The notes beneath the pieces are model-generated. The model was not told the origin of the DNA and searched no databases. It was given only the letters and a program-made list of their open reading frames with translations. The position numbers were made by a program, and so were the translations under genes. Source: Geodermatophilus nigrescens (GTDB taxonomy: Bacteria; Actinomycetota; Actinomycetes; Mycobacteriales; Geodermatophilaceae). Taken from it: a stretch of DNA of 57,447 nucleotides. Location: positions 1-57,447 of the forward strand of contig NZ_FQVX01000007.1 of the NCBI RefSeq assembly GCF_900129495.1. Direction: 5' to 3'. Shown here one piece after another: positions 15,992 through 23,982 of this stretch (positions are counted from its first letter, which is position 1; each line of letters opens with the position of its first letter).

Positions 15992-17383
15992 GTGCAGCCC
16001 TTCGAGCTGAGCATCGCCGAGGCCGCCCGGCAGATCGAGCAGCGCGCGCTGTCCCCGGTCGAGCTGGTGCAGTCCGCGCTCGACCGCATCGCGGAGGTCG
16101 AGGACCGCCTGGGCGCCTTCGTCGTCGTGACCGCCGACGAGGCGCTCGAGGCCGCCCGCCGGGCGGAGCAGGAGATCCGCGACGGCGGACACCGCGGCCC
16201 GCTGCACGGCATCCCCGTGGGCATCAAGGACCTCTACGACGTGGCCGGCCTCCCGACCACGTCCAGCTCCGCGGTGCGCTCGGGGCACGTCGCCACGGAG
16301 GACTCCGCCTGCGTGGCCCGGCTCCGCGACGCCGGGGCGGTGGTGGTGGGCAAGACGCACACCCACGAGTTCGCCTACGGGGTGCTCACGCCGACCACCC
16401 GCAACCCCTGGGACACCGGGCGCGTGCCGGGCGGCTCCAGCGGCGGGTCCGGGGCCGCGGTGGCCGGCGGGGAGTGCCTGATGGGGATGGGCACCGACAC
16501 CGGTGGCTCGATCCGCATCCCGGCGTCCGTGTGCGGCACCGTCGGCCTCAAGCCGACCTACGGCCGGGTGTCCCGCGCCGGGGTCACCTCGCTGTGCTGG
16601 TCGCTCGACCACGCCGGGCCGCTCACGCGCACCGTGCGCGACGCGGCCCTCACGCTGCAGGCGATCGCCGGGTTCGACGCCCGCGACCCGGGTTCGGCGA
16701 AGGAGCCGGTCCCCGACTTCACGGCCGGCCTCGACGCCGGTGTCGCCGGCCTGGTGCTCGGCGTCCCGGCCAACTACTTCTTCGACGACGTCGACCCCGA
16801 GGTGGAGGCGGCCGTCCGGGAGGCGATCGGCGTCCTCGAGGCCCGGGGGGCGCGGCTGCGGGAGGTGGAGATCCCCTACGCCGAGCAGATGATGGCCGTC
16901 GAGTTCGGGGTCCTCGTGCCCGAGGCCAGCGCCTACCACCAGGAGATGCTGCGGGAGTCCGGGGACCTCTACACCGACGACGTCCGGGTCTTCCTCGAGG
17001 CCGGCGAGACGGTGCTCGCCACGCAGTACATCAAGGCGCTGCGCGTCCGGACGCTGGTGCAGCAGGCCTTCCGCCGCGCGTTCGAGGGCATCGACGCGCT
17101 CGTGTGCCCGACCCTGCCCGCCGCGGCGGCCGCGGTGGGGCAGCAGACCTTCACCTTCCCCGGCGGCACGGAGAAGGCGGTCATCGACGCCTGGGTCGGG
17201 CACTCGGCCCCCGGCAACGTCACCGGCCTGCCGGCGCTGTCCGTCCCGTGCGGCTTCACCTCCGCCGGGCTCCCGATCGGGCTCCAGGTGATCGGCCGCC
17301 CGTTCGACGAGGCGGGCGTGCTCCGCGTGGGGCAGGCCTACGAGTCCGCGACCGACTGGGGCGCGCGGCGCCCCCCGCTGTAG
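15992..17383 (+). CDS. Amidase signature hydrolase, AtzE-like
   Basis: A 463-residue amidase signature enzyme. The Ser-cisSer-Lys triad is intact: Lys79 (PVGIKDLYD), cis-Ser near 149-150 (GGSSGGSGAA), nucleophile Ser173 (DTGGSIRIP). The small AtzG-like partner upstream suggests an AtzE-type hydrolase, which cleaves carboxybiuret-like or other small amides, rather than GatA. No gatB or gatC is nearby. GTG 15992 follows GAGTGAGGA. Confidence 0.88.
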   Translation: MQPFELSIAEAARQIEQRALSPVELVQSALDRIAEVEDRLGAFVVVTADEALEAARRAEQEIRDGGHRGPLHGIPVGIKDLYDVAGLPTTSSSAVRSGHVATEDSACVARLRDAGAVVVGKTHTHEFAYGVLTPTTRNPWDTGRVPGGSSGGSGAAVAGGECLMGMGTDTGGSIRIPASVCGTVGLKPTYGRVSRAGVTSLCWSLDHAGPLTRTVRDAALTLQAIAGFDARDPGSAKEPVPDFTAGLDAGVAGLVLGVPANYFFDDVDPEVEAAVREAIGVLEARGARLREVEIPYAEQMMAVEFGVLVPEASAYHQEMLRESGDLYTDDVRVFLEAGETVLATQYIKALRVRTLVQQAFRRAFEGIDALVCPTLPAAAAAVGQQTFTFPGGTEKAVIDAWVGHSAPGNVTGLPALSVPCGFTSAGLPIGLQVIGRPFDEAGVLRVGQAYESATDWGARRPPL

Positions 17384-17405
17384 GAGGACGCCGGCGCCCG
17401 GGACG

Positions 17406-18056
17406 TCAGCCGACCGGCAGCGCGCCCAGCGCCCGGCCGGCCTCGCGGGCGGCGCTCAGGGCCGCCACGTGCATCTCGGCGGCGGTGTCGGTGAACGCGT
17501 CCAGCGCCGGGTTGACGCCGACCAGCGTGAACTCGCGCTCGACGACGGTCAGGTCGGCGCCCCAGACGTCGGCCAGGATCCGCCGCAGGTAGGCGGTGGA
17601 GTGGTCCCAGCCCTCGCGCGGGGTGCCGGCGCCGTAGGCCCCGCCGCGGACGGTGGCCAGCACGGTGGGCGTGCCGGCCAGCAGCGGCGCGGAGCCGCCG
17701 GCGGCGCGCGGGTCGGCGATGACCAGGTCCATCCACGCCTTCACGTGCTGCGAGACGCCGAAGTTGTAGAGCGGGACCGCGAGCAGCACGGCGTCGGCGC
17801 CCGTGAGCTCGTCGACGAGCGCGGCGCTCAGCGCGACCGCGGCGCGCTGCTCGGGGCTGCGCAGCTCCTCCGGGGTCTGGGCGCCCGAGACGGCGGCGGC
17901 CCACGCGCCGGAGGGCAGCGGGTCGAGGCCGACGTGCCGGCGGACGACGTCGTCGCCGGGGTGGGACTGCCGCCACTCGGCCTCGACGACGTCGGCGATT
18001 TCGCGGCTGGCGGAGCCCTCGGGGCGGATGGTGGCGTCCAGGCGGAACAGGGTCAC
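17406..18056 (-). CDS. FMN-dependent NAD(P)H oxidoreductase, azoreductase-like
   Basis: A 216-residue flavodoxin-fold protein. The FMN-binding loop VPLYNFGVSQHVKAWMDLVI corresponds to the AzoR signature, followed by LATVRGGAYG. The family reduces quinones, azo or nitro compounds with NAD(P)H and is often controlled by MarR-type sensors of quinones. It is divergent from a MarR regulator with 146 bp between starts. GTG 18056 follows GGGAGA. Confidence 0.87.
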   Translation of the reverse strand: MTLFRLDATIRPEGSASREIADVVEAEWRQSHPGDDVVRRHVGLDPLPSGAWAAAVSGAQTPEELRSPEQRAAVALSAALVDELTGADAVLLAVPLYNFGVSQHVKAWMDLVIADPRAAGGSAPLLAGTPTVLATVRGGAYGAGTPREGWDHSTAYLRRILADVWGADLTVVEREFTLVGVNPALDAFTDTAAEMHVAALSAAREAGRALGALPVG

Positions 18057-18122
18057 GGCGGTCTCCCAGGGAGGAGGTACGGGGGCGTCCCCGGGTGGCG
18101 GCGCTGCCGGCGGGGCTCCTCA

Positions 18123-18155
18123 TACGTTCCGCCGTGAGATGTTCTGTGTCAAGAA
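18123..18155 (-). promoter_or_regulatory. Possible promoter/operator of the azoreductase-like gene
   Basis: On the minus strand TTGACA (18152-18147) is followed after 18 nt by a weak -10, AACGTA. The -35 lies in a TTCT-N6-AGAA inverted repeat (18142-18155), an AT-rich island in a GC-rich spacer. This is a plausible MarR operator that could silence the flavoprotein gene. Confidence 0.35.
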
Positions 18156-18189
18156 GTTCTCAGGGCGGACGTGTCCTTGGCCGCCTCGG

Positions 18190-18195
18190 TACCGT
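18190..18195 (+). promoter_or_regulatory. -10 hexamer of the MarR gene (leaderless)
   Basis: TACCGT ends 7 nt before GTG 18203. A GGAGG follows it but sits only 2-3 nt from the start codon, too close for normal use. Confidence 0.5.
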
Positions 18196-18202
18196 GGAGG
18201 GC

Positions 18203-18697
18203 GTGACCGCGACCGAGGACGACGCGAGCCCCGCGTCCGTGCACTCGGCCCTGTCCGGCGACCTGACCTGGCTGGTGCAGCGCGTGGGCAGCGGCCTGGT
18301 CGGCGCGATGGACCACGTCGCCCGCGTGCACGGCGGCAGCCTGCGCAGCGTCGTCGTCCTGCGGCTGCTGGCCGCCTGCCCGCCGGCCACCCAGCTCGCG
18401 CTCGGCTCGTCCGCGGGCCTGGACAAGACGACGGTCACCTCCGCCCTCGACGCGCTCGAGCGCGCCGGCTGGGCGGTGCGCCGCCCGTCGGCGCACGACC
18501 GCCGCGTGCGGCTGGCCGAGATCACCGACGCCGGCCGCGAGTGGCTGGCCGCCGTCGAGCCCGAGCTCACCCGGGTCGAGGACGAGCTGCTCGCCGACCT
18601 CCCCGCCGCCGACCGCGAGCACCTCGTGCGCACCCTCCACCGGCTCGCCGCCGGCCGGTTCGCCAGCGCCGCGCCCCCCGCGGGGTCCTGCGTCTAG
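18203..18697 (+). CDS. MarR-family transcriptional regulator
   Basis: A 164-residue winged-helix regulator. Recognition region: LDKTTVTSALDALERAGWAVRRPSAHDRRVRLAEITDAG, the classic MarR wing with the DRR signature. It probably represses the divergent azoreductase-like gene and itself, with release by quinones or aromatics; this is inference from gene order. The frame opens at 18095, but GTG 18203 gives a normal MarR length. Confidence 0.88.
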   Translation: MTATEDDASPASVHSALSGDLTWLVQRVGSGLVGAMDHVARVHGGSLRSVVVLRLLAACPPATQLALGSSAGLDKTTVTSALDALERAGWAVRRPSAHDRRVRLAEITDAGREWLAAVEPELTRVEDELLADLPAADREHLVRTLHRLAAGRFASAAPPAGSCV

Positions 18698-18807
18698 GTC
18701 GCCCGACCGGGCTCCCCCGGCCCGCTCGCCCTGCGGGACCGCCGCCGCGCGCCGAAGATCAGCCGCAGAGAGCCGGGCACGTCGCCCGGTGCGGGAGGAG
18801 AGCGCAC

Positions 18808-20457
18808 GTGAAGGTCCTCGGCATCAACGCCATCTACCACGACCCCGCGGCGGCGCTCGTCGTCGACGGCAGGGTCGTGGCCGCGGCCGAGGAGGAGCGC
18901 TTCAGCCGGCGCAAGCACGGCAAGCGCCCGCTGCCCTGGAGCGCCTGGGAGCTGCCCGAGCTGTCAGCGGCGTGGTGCCTGAAGGAGGCCGGCATCCGCC
19001 CCGAGGAGCTCGACGCCGTCGCCTACTCCTTCGACCCCGCGCTCATGGGCACGCCGGAGGACTCCGGGCTGTTCGACGACGGCGACACGATGCGGAAGAA
19101 GTACGCCGAGATGGCGCCGGACTTCCTCGCGCACGCCCTCCCCGGCCTGGACCCCGCCAAGGTGCGCTTCGTCAAGCACCACGTCGCGCACGCCGCCTCG
19201 GCCGGCAAGGCCGCCCCGCAGCGCGACAACGCCGTCCTGGTGCTCGACGGCCGCGGCGAGGCGCACAGCCACCTCGCCGGCCGCTACGTCGACGGGCAGC
19301 TCGAGGTGCTGGCCGGGCAGTCGCTCCCCCACTCGCTGGGCCTCATGTACGAGGAGCTCACCGACCACCTGGGCTTCCTGCGCAGCTCCGACGAGTTCAA
19401 GGTCATGGCGATGGCCTCCTACGGCAAGCCGCGCTTCCTCGGCGAGCTGTCCGAGCTCATCCGCGCCACCGGCGACGGCGGCTTCCGCACCGAGCGGATC
19501 GACTTCTCCGAGTTCGCCCCCCGCCTCGGGCGGGACGAGCAGTGGACCGAGGACCACGCCGACCTCGCCGCCAGCGTGCAGACGCGGCTGGAGGAGGTGC
19601 TGGTCGACCTCGCCCGCTGGGTGCACGAGCAGACCGGCTCGACGACCCTCACGATGGCCGGCGGTACCGCGCTCAACTGCGTGGCCAACACCCGGATCCT
19701 CGCCGAGAGCCCGTTCGAGCACGTGTGGGTGCAGCCGGCCGCCGGTGACGCCGGCACCGCCCTCGGCGCCGCCCTGCACGTGGCCGCCGAGCTCGGCGAG
19801 CGCACCGAGCCGATGCCGGGCGCGGCCCTGGGCCGCGGCTGGAGCGACGACGAGATCGAGCGCTGGCTGCAGACCGCCGCCATCGACTACGAGCGGCCCG
19901 ACGACGTCGCGGAGGCCGTGGCCGAGGTGCTCGCCGACAACGGGATCGTCGCCTGGTTCCAGGGCCGCAGCGAGTACGGCCCGCGGGCGCTCGGCCACCG
20001 CTCCCTGCTGGCCCACCCCGGCTTCGAGGCCAACCTCGAGCGGATGAACGACGTCAAGGGCCGCGAGCAGTTCCGCCCCGTGGCGCCCATGGTGCTGCTG
20101 GAGAAGGCGCCGGAGATCTTCAGCCGGGGCCCGATCCCCTCGCCGTACATGCTCTTCGTGCACGACGTCGCCCCCGAGTGGCGGGACCGCATCCCCACGG
20201 TCACCCACGTCGACGGCACGGCGCGCATCCAGACGATCGACCCGGACACCGAGCCGCTGGTGCACCGGATGATCGCCGCCTTCGAGCGGCGCACGGGCCT
20301 GCCGGTCGTCGTCAACACCAGCCTCAACACCGCCGGGCGCCCGATGGTCGACGACCCCCGGGACGCCCTCGAGTGCTTCGGCTCCGCGCCGGTGGACCTG
20401 CTGGCCATCGGCCCGTTCGTCGTCCGCCGGCCGGTGCGCACGCCCCGCCCCGAGTAG
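18808..20457 (+). CDS. NodU/CmcH/TobZ-family carbamoyltransferase
   Basis: A 549-residue protein that transfers a carbamoyl group from carbamoyl phosphate, via carbamoyl-AMP, to a hydroxyl of a sugar or other small molecule. The N-terminal Kae1-like ATPase fold begins VLGINAIYHDPAAALVVDG, with metal-binding His124 and His128 in KHHVAHAASA. LDGRGEAHSHLAGRY, AGGTALNCVANTRI and PAAGDAGTALGAA follow. The C-terminal carbamoyltransferase domain carries GRSEYGPRALGHRSLLAHP and VNTSLNTAGRPMV. GTG 18808 follows GGGAGGAG by 7 nt. No glycosyltransferase or antibiotic genes are adjacent, so the acceptor is unknown. Confidence 0.9.
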   Translation: MKVLGINAIYHDPAAALVVDGRVVAAAEEERFSRRKHGKRPLPWSAWELPELSAAWCLKEAGIRPEELDAVAYSFDPALMGTPEDSGLFDDGDTMRKKYAEMAPDFLAHALPGLDPAKVRFVKHHVAHAASAGKAAPQRDNAVLVLDGRGEAHSHLAGRYVDGQLEVLAGQSLPHSLGLMYEELTDHLGFLRSSDEFKVMAMASYGKPRFLGELSELIRATGDGGFRTERIDFSEFAPRLGRDEQWTEDHADLAASVQTRLEEVLVDLARWVHEQTGSTTLTMAGGTALNCVANTRILAESPFEHVWVQPAAGDAGTALGAALHVAAELGERTEPMPGAALGRGWSDDEIERWLQTAAIDYERPDDVAEAVAEVLADNGIVAWFQGRSEYGPRALGHRSLLAHPGFEANLERMNDVKGREQFRPVAPMVLLEKAPEIFSRGPIPSPYMLFVHDVAPEWRDRIPTVTHVDGTARIQTIDPDTEPLVHRMIAAFERRTGLPVVVNTSLNTAGRPMVDDPRDALECFGSAPVDLLAIGPFVVRRPVRTPRPE

Positions 20458-20481
20458 TCCCGAGCGGTCCCCGCGACGGTC

Positions 20482-20530
20482 CCGATCCGGTTCGCCCCTC
20501 CCCGGACGGGGGAGGGGCGAACCGGATCGG
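20482..20530. terminator. 22-bp perfect hairpin downstream of the carbamoyltransferase
   Basis: The stem 20482-20503 pairs with 20509-20530 without mismatch (left arm starts CCGATCCGGTTCG, right arm ends CGAACCGGATCGG). The loop is 5 nt. It lies 24 bp after the carbamoyltransferase stop in a 233-bp gap. Confidence 0.65.
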
Positions 20531-20641
20531 CATCGGCTGCGAACCCCGTGTGCACGCCGCCCCCGGCAACGATCCGGCATCGGCGGTCCCCCGAACGGGG
20601 GTCCGGCGTTCCGGGCCGCCCAGCGGGGGTAGCCACCCCAG

Positions 20642-20664
20642 GCGCCCGCCGCGACGGCGGGCGC
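20642..20664 (+). promoter_or_regulatory. Leader hairpin of the DUF4383 gene
   Basis: GCGCCCGCCG (20642-20651) pairs with CGGCGGGCGC (20655-20664) around a 3-nt loop. It sits 11 nt before the GGAGG ribosome-binding site (20676-20680), so it is likely transcribed as part of the 5' UTR. Confidence 0.4.
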
Positions 20665-20690
20665 ACCACGGACACGGAGGAACGCACACG

Positions 20691-21143
20691 ATGGCTACCA
20701 CAGGCAACACCGGAGCCCGGCCGGGCATGACCTGGCCGCAGATGCTGGCACTGGCCTTCGGCGTCGTCTACCTGCTCGTCGGCATCGTCGGCTTCTTCAT
20801 CACCGGCTTCGACGGGTTCGTCAGTAACCGCACGGCCGACGGCAACGACGACATGCTGCTCTTCTTCATGATCAACCCGCTGCACAACATCGTGCACATC
20901 GTCATCGGCCTGGCGGGCATCGTCCTGTCCCGCACGCTGGCCGGCGCCCGCACCTACGGCTGGCTGCTCGCGGTCGGCTACGGCGCGGCCTTCGTCTACG
21001 GCCTCATCGCCGCCGGCCAGGACTGGGACTTCCTGAACATCAACGCCGCCGACAACGTGCTGCACATCGCCACCGCCGTCATCGGCCTGGTGATCGCCCT
21101 CGGGCCCGTGAACAACACGGTCGCCCGCCCCACGCGCGCCTAG
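20691..21143 (+). CDS. DUF4383 integral membrane protein
   Basis: A 150-residue protein with four hydrophobic segments: [52 protein letters not shown] and [15 protein letters not shown]. It carries the DUF4383 hallmark NPLHNIVHI and a repeat of it, DNVLHI, suggesting an internal duplication with membrane-embedded His residues. Function is unknown. ATG 20691 follows GGAGG by 10 nt. Family members are frequent in desiccation-tolerant actinobacteria. Confidence 0.85.
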   Translation: MATTGNTGARPGMTWPQMLALAFGVVYLLVGIVGFFITGFDGFVSNRTADGNDDMLLFFMINPLHNIVHIVIGLAGIVLSRTLAGARTYGWLLAVGYGAAFVYGLIAAGQDWDFLNINAADNVLHIATAVIGLVIALGPVNNTVARPTRA

Positions 21144-21149
21144 TCGGAG

Positions 21150-21204
21150 GGCCCTCCTGCCCCCCACCGCTCGCACGCTCGCGGCGGGACCCTGCAGGAG
21201 GGCC
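21150..21204. repeat. Dispersed hairpin element, copy 2 (33-nt core family)
   Basis: Arms GGCCCTCCTGC (21150-21160) and GCAGGAGGGCC (21194-21204) are perfectly complementary. The 33-nt core 21161-21193 begins CCCCCACCG, contains CTCGCACGCTCG and ends GGCGGGACCCT. The core can itself fold (CCCaCCGC against GCGGcGGG). It begins 7 bp after the DUF4383 stop, a terminator position. Confidence 0.75.
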
Positions 21205-21326
21205 GTTGCAGCACCTCACCCGAGCCGGTCCCCCGTCCGCGGGGGGGCCGGCTCGGCTGCGTCCGGCCCCCGAGAGGACGCCGCAGGGGAGCCGCACCCC
21301 GGCGCGACGACCCGTCCGCCGCGGTC

Positions 21327-21332
21327 TACCTT
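21327..21332 (+). promoter_or_regulatory. -10 hexamer of the acyl-CoA dehydrogenase gene (leaderless)
   Basis: TACCTT ends 7 nt before ATG 21340. No Shine-Dalgarno is present. Confidence 0.6.
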
Positions 21333-21339
21333 CCGACGC

Positions 21340-22551
21340 ATGGACTTCGCCCTCTCCGCCCGAGCCGAGGACGTCTGCGGCCGGATGTGGGACTTCATGC
21401 GTGAGCAGGTCTTCCCCGCCGAACCCGTCTACGACGCGTGGCGCGCCGAGCGCGGCCACGACGACCACGGTCACCCGCCGGTCCTCGAGGACCTCAAGAA
21501 GGAGGCCCGCTCCCGGGGCCTGTGGAACCTCTTCCACCACGAGCTCGCGGGGCTGACGAACCTCGAGTACGCGTCGGTCGCCGAGATCAGCGGCTGGTCG
21601 CCCACCATCGCGCCCGAGGCGATCAACTGCGGCGCCCCCGACACGGGCAACATGGAGACGCTGATGCTGTTCGGGACGCCCGAGCAGAAGCAGCGCTGGC
21701 TCGACCCGCTGCTGGAGGGCGAGATCCGCTCCGGCTTCGCCATGACCGAGCCCGACGTCGCCTCCTCCGACGCGCGCAACATCCAGACGTCGATCGTCCG
21801 TGACGGCGACGAGTACGTGATCAACGGCCGCAAGTGGTGGACCACCGGCGCCGCCGACGAGCGCTGCCAGATCTTCATCGTCATGGGCAAGACCGACCCC
21901 GACGGCCCGCCGCACCGGCAGCAGTCGATGGTGCTGGTGCCCCGCGACACCCCGGGCCTGGAGATCGTCCGGCACCTGCCGGTGTTCGGGTACCAGGACC
22001 AGCACGGCCACTCGGAGCTGCGCTTCACCGACGTCCGGGTGCCGGTCACCAACGTCCTGGCCGGCGAGGGCGACGGGTTCATGATCGCCCAGGCCCGGCT
22101 CGGCCCCGGCCGCATCCACCACTGCATGCGCGCCATCGGCATGGCCGAGCGGGCGCTGATGCTCATGGTCGAGCGGTCCAAGCAGCGGGTCGCGTTCGGC
22201 CGCCCGCTGGCCGACCAGGGCACCGTGCGCGACGCCATCGCGCGCTCGCGCATCGAGATCGACCAGGCCCGCCTGTACGTGCTCAAGACGGCGGACCTCA
22301 TCGACCGCTTCGGCGCCAAGGGCGCGCGCACCGAGATCTCGGCGATCAAGGTGGCCGCGCCGCAGGTCGCGCTCGACGTCATCGACCGCGCCATCCAGGT
22401 GCACGGCGGCGCCGGCGTCAGCAACGACACGGTGCTCGCCCGCTTCTACGCCAGCGCCCGCACGCTGCGGATCGTCGACGGCCCCGACGCGGTGCACATC
22501 CGCGGCGTGGCCAAGGAGGAGCTCGCGCGCGAGCGCCCCTGGGTGGGCTAG
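21340..22551 (+). CDS. Acyl-CoA dehydrogenase family protein (ACAD10/11-like)
   Basis: A 403-residue flavoprotein that would alpha,beta-desaturate an acyl-CoA using FAD. Family motifs: [17 protein letters not shown] and [23 protein letters not shown] (FAD- and substrate-binding), [16 protein letters not shown], and the C-terminal [12 protein letters not shown] with [10 protein letters not shown]. The NxxH/WWxxG pattern and long N-terminus match the ACAD10/11 branch common in actinobacteria. No beta-oxidation partners are adjacent. Single gene, closed by a hairpin. Confidence 0.92.
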   Translation: MDFALSARAEDVCGRMWDFMREQVFPAEPVYDAWRAERGHDDHGHPPVLEDLKKEARSRGLWNLFHHELAGLTNLEYASVAEISGWSPTIAPEAINCGAPDTGNMETLMLFGTPEQKQRWLDPLLEGEIRSGFAMTEPDVASSDARNIQTSIVRDGDEYVINGRKWWTTGAADERCQIFIVMGKTDPDGPPHRQQSMVLVPRDTPGLEIVRHLPVFGYQDQHGHSELRFTDVRVPVTNVLAGEGDGFMIAQARLGPGRIHHCMRAIGMAERALMLMVERSKQRVAFGRPLADQGTVRDAIARSRIEIDQARLYVLKTADLIDRFGAKGARTEISAIKVAAPQVALDVIDRAIQVHGGAGVSNDTVLARFYASARTLRIVDGPDAVHIRGVAKEELARERPWVG

Positions 22552-22561
22552 GCCCCGCACG

Positions 22562-22600
22562 CGACGGGCCCGGCACCTCGCGGAGGTGCCGGGCCCGTCG
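22562..22600. terminator. Bidirectional hairpin after the acyl-CoA dehydrogenase gene
   Basis: An 18-bp perfect stem (22562-22579 with 22583-22600; left arm CGACGGGCCCGGCACCTC) has a 3-nt loop. It lies between the convergent dehydrogenase gene and the small minus-strand gene. Confidence 0.7.
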
Positions 22601-22608
22601 TCGTCCGG

Positions 22609-22809
22609 CTAGATCTGCAGGTTGCCGCCGATCGCGCCGCCGGCGAGCTTGGCCTGCAGCGTCGAGCGGTCCAGGCCGGCCGCCTCGAGCGCGTCGGCGT
22701 GGGCGTCGGTGTCGATCTCGTCGGGCAGCTGCGCGTCGACGGCGTCGGCCCGGTCGTTGTCGCCCTCGGCCCGCAGCACCTTCACGAGCTCCTGCTTGCT
22801 CATCTTCAC
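22609..22809 (-). CDS. Small protein of unknown function
   Basis: A 66-residue protein, GTG 22809 (VKMSKQELVKVLRAEGD), with GGGAGA 5-6 nt upstream; ATG 22803 is an alternative start. Acidic and helical, ending in a Gly-rich IGGNLQI. The sequence (KVLRAEGDNDRADAVDAQLPDEIDTD) suggests a small regulatory or ribosome-associated fold, but I do not recognise the family. Confidence 0.65.
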   Translation of the reverse strand: MKMSKQELVKVLRAEGDNDRADAVDAQLPDEIDTDAHADALEAAGLDRSTLQAKLAGGAIGGNLQI

Positions 22810-22889
22810 GCGCGTCTCCCGTCGTCGGACCCTGCGTCCCCCGGGAGTGTGGTGCCGGTCACGCGGCCGTCGCAAACGGGCGATCCGGT

Positions 22890-23162
22890 TCAGCGGGCGC
22901 GCGACCGCCGCAGCAGCACGGCGCCCGCGACCAGCAGTCCGGCGGCGAGGACGAGCTGACCCGCGCCCACGCCGGACCGGCCGCTGCCGAACCAGGTGAC
23001 CGACGTCAGCAGCAGCACGGCGCCGATGCCGAGCACCAGCAGCGCCACGAGCCGCTCGCGCCCGGCCACCCGGCCGCCGTCCCGGCCGCCACCGTGGCCG
23101 CCACCGTGGCCGGCGCCGCGACCGTCACCGCGACCGTCACTGCCCCGCGGTGCCCCTGTCAT
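22890..23162 (-). CDS. Small two-helix membrane protein
   Basis: A 90-residue protein. ATG 23162 follows GGAGG by 4-5 nt. The first ~40 residues are a Gly/His/Arg-rich hydrophilic segment (GRGAGHGGGHGGGRDGG), then two transmembrane helices (LVALLVLGIGAVLLLTS and LVLAAGLLVAGAVLL) and a basic end, RRSRAR. The His-rich tail could bind metal. Unknown function. Confidence 0.65.
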   Translation of the reverse strand: MTGAPRGSDGRGDGRGAGHGGGHGGGRDGGRVAGRERLVALLVLGIGAVLLLTSVTWFGSGRSGVGAGQLVLAAGLLVAGAVLLRRSRAR

Positions 23163-23240
23163 GTCGCCTCCGCTCCGGCCGGGCACCCGCCGCGGCCTCC
23201 CCGAGCCAACCAGACGCCGCCACCGGCGTACGCGAGGTCT

Positions 23241-23269
23241 CGACAGGCAAGCGCTCACTTGCGTATGGT
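23241..23269 (+). promoter_or_regulatory. Promoter and operator of the arsR-VOC operon
   Basis: TCGACA and TATGGT (23264-23269) are separated by 18 nt. TATGGT ends 6 nt before GTG 23276, so the message is leaderless. Inside the spacer lies GCAAG-N6-CTTGC (23247-23262), a perfect inverted repeat placed where a repressor would block RNA polymerase. Confidence 0.6.
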
Positions 23270-23275
23270 CCGGGC

Positions 23276-23553
23276 GTGGGCGACGTGTTCAAGGCCCTCG
23301 CCGACCCGACCCGCCGCGCGCTGCTCGACGAGCTGCAGGACCGGGACGGCCAGACGTTGTTCGAGCTGTGCACCCGGCTGCTGCACCGGGGTGTCTCCTC
23401 GTCGCGTCAGGCCGTCTCCCAGCACCTCGACGTGCTCGAGCAGGCGGGGCTGGTCCGGCGGCGGCGGGAGGGGCGCTACACCTTCCACTCCCTGGACACC
23501 TCGCCGCTGCGCGCCATCACCGAGCGATGGCGCATCGACCCCGAGGAGGGCCC

Positions 23554-23569
<16 letters not shown>
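23276..23569 (+). CDS. ArsR-family winged-helix regulator
   Basis: A 97-residue regulator. It begins VGDVFKALADPTRRALLDELQDRDGQ, has the recognition helix SSSRQAVSQHLDVLEQAGLV and the wing RRRREGRYTFHSL. This ArsR branch usually lacks metal-binding Cys pairs and controls a co-transcribed enzyme gene. Here it overlaps a VOC gene by 16 nt. The inverted repeat in its own promoter suggests autorepression. Confidence 0.88.
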
Positions 23570-23946
<377 letters not shown>

Positions 23947-23955
23947 GCGGTCAGC

Positions 23956-23982
23956 CCCGCCGCGGCGCTCAGCCGCGGCGGG
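23956..23982. terminator. Hairpin at the convergent VOC/LCP gene ends
   Basis: CCCGCCGCGGC (23956-23966) pairs with GCCGCGGCGGG (23972-23982), 11 bp, loop 5 nt. It overlaps the last codons of the LCP gene. Confidence 0.55.
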
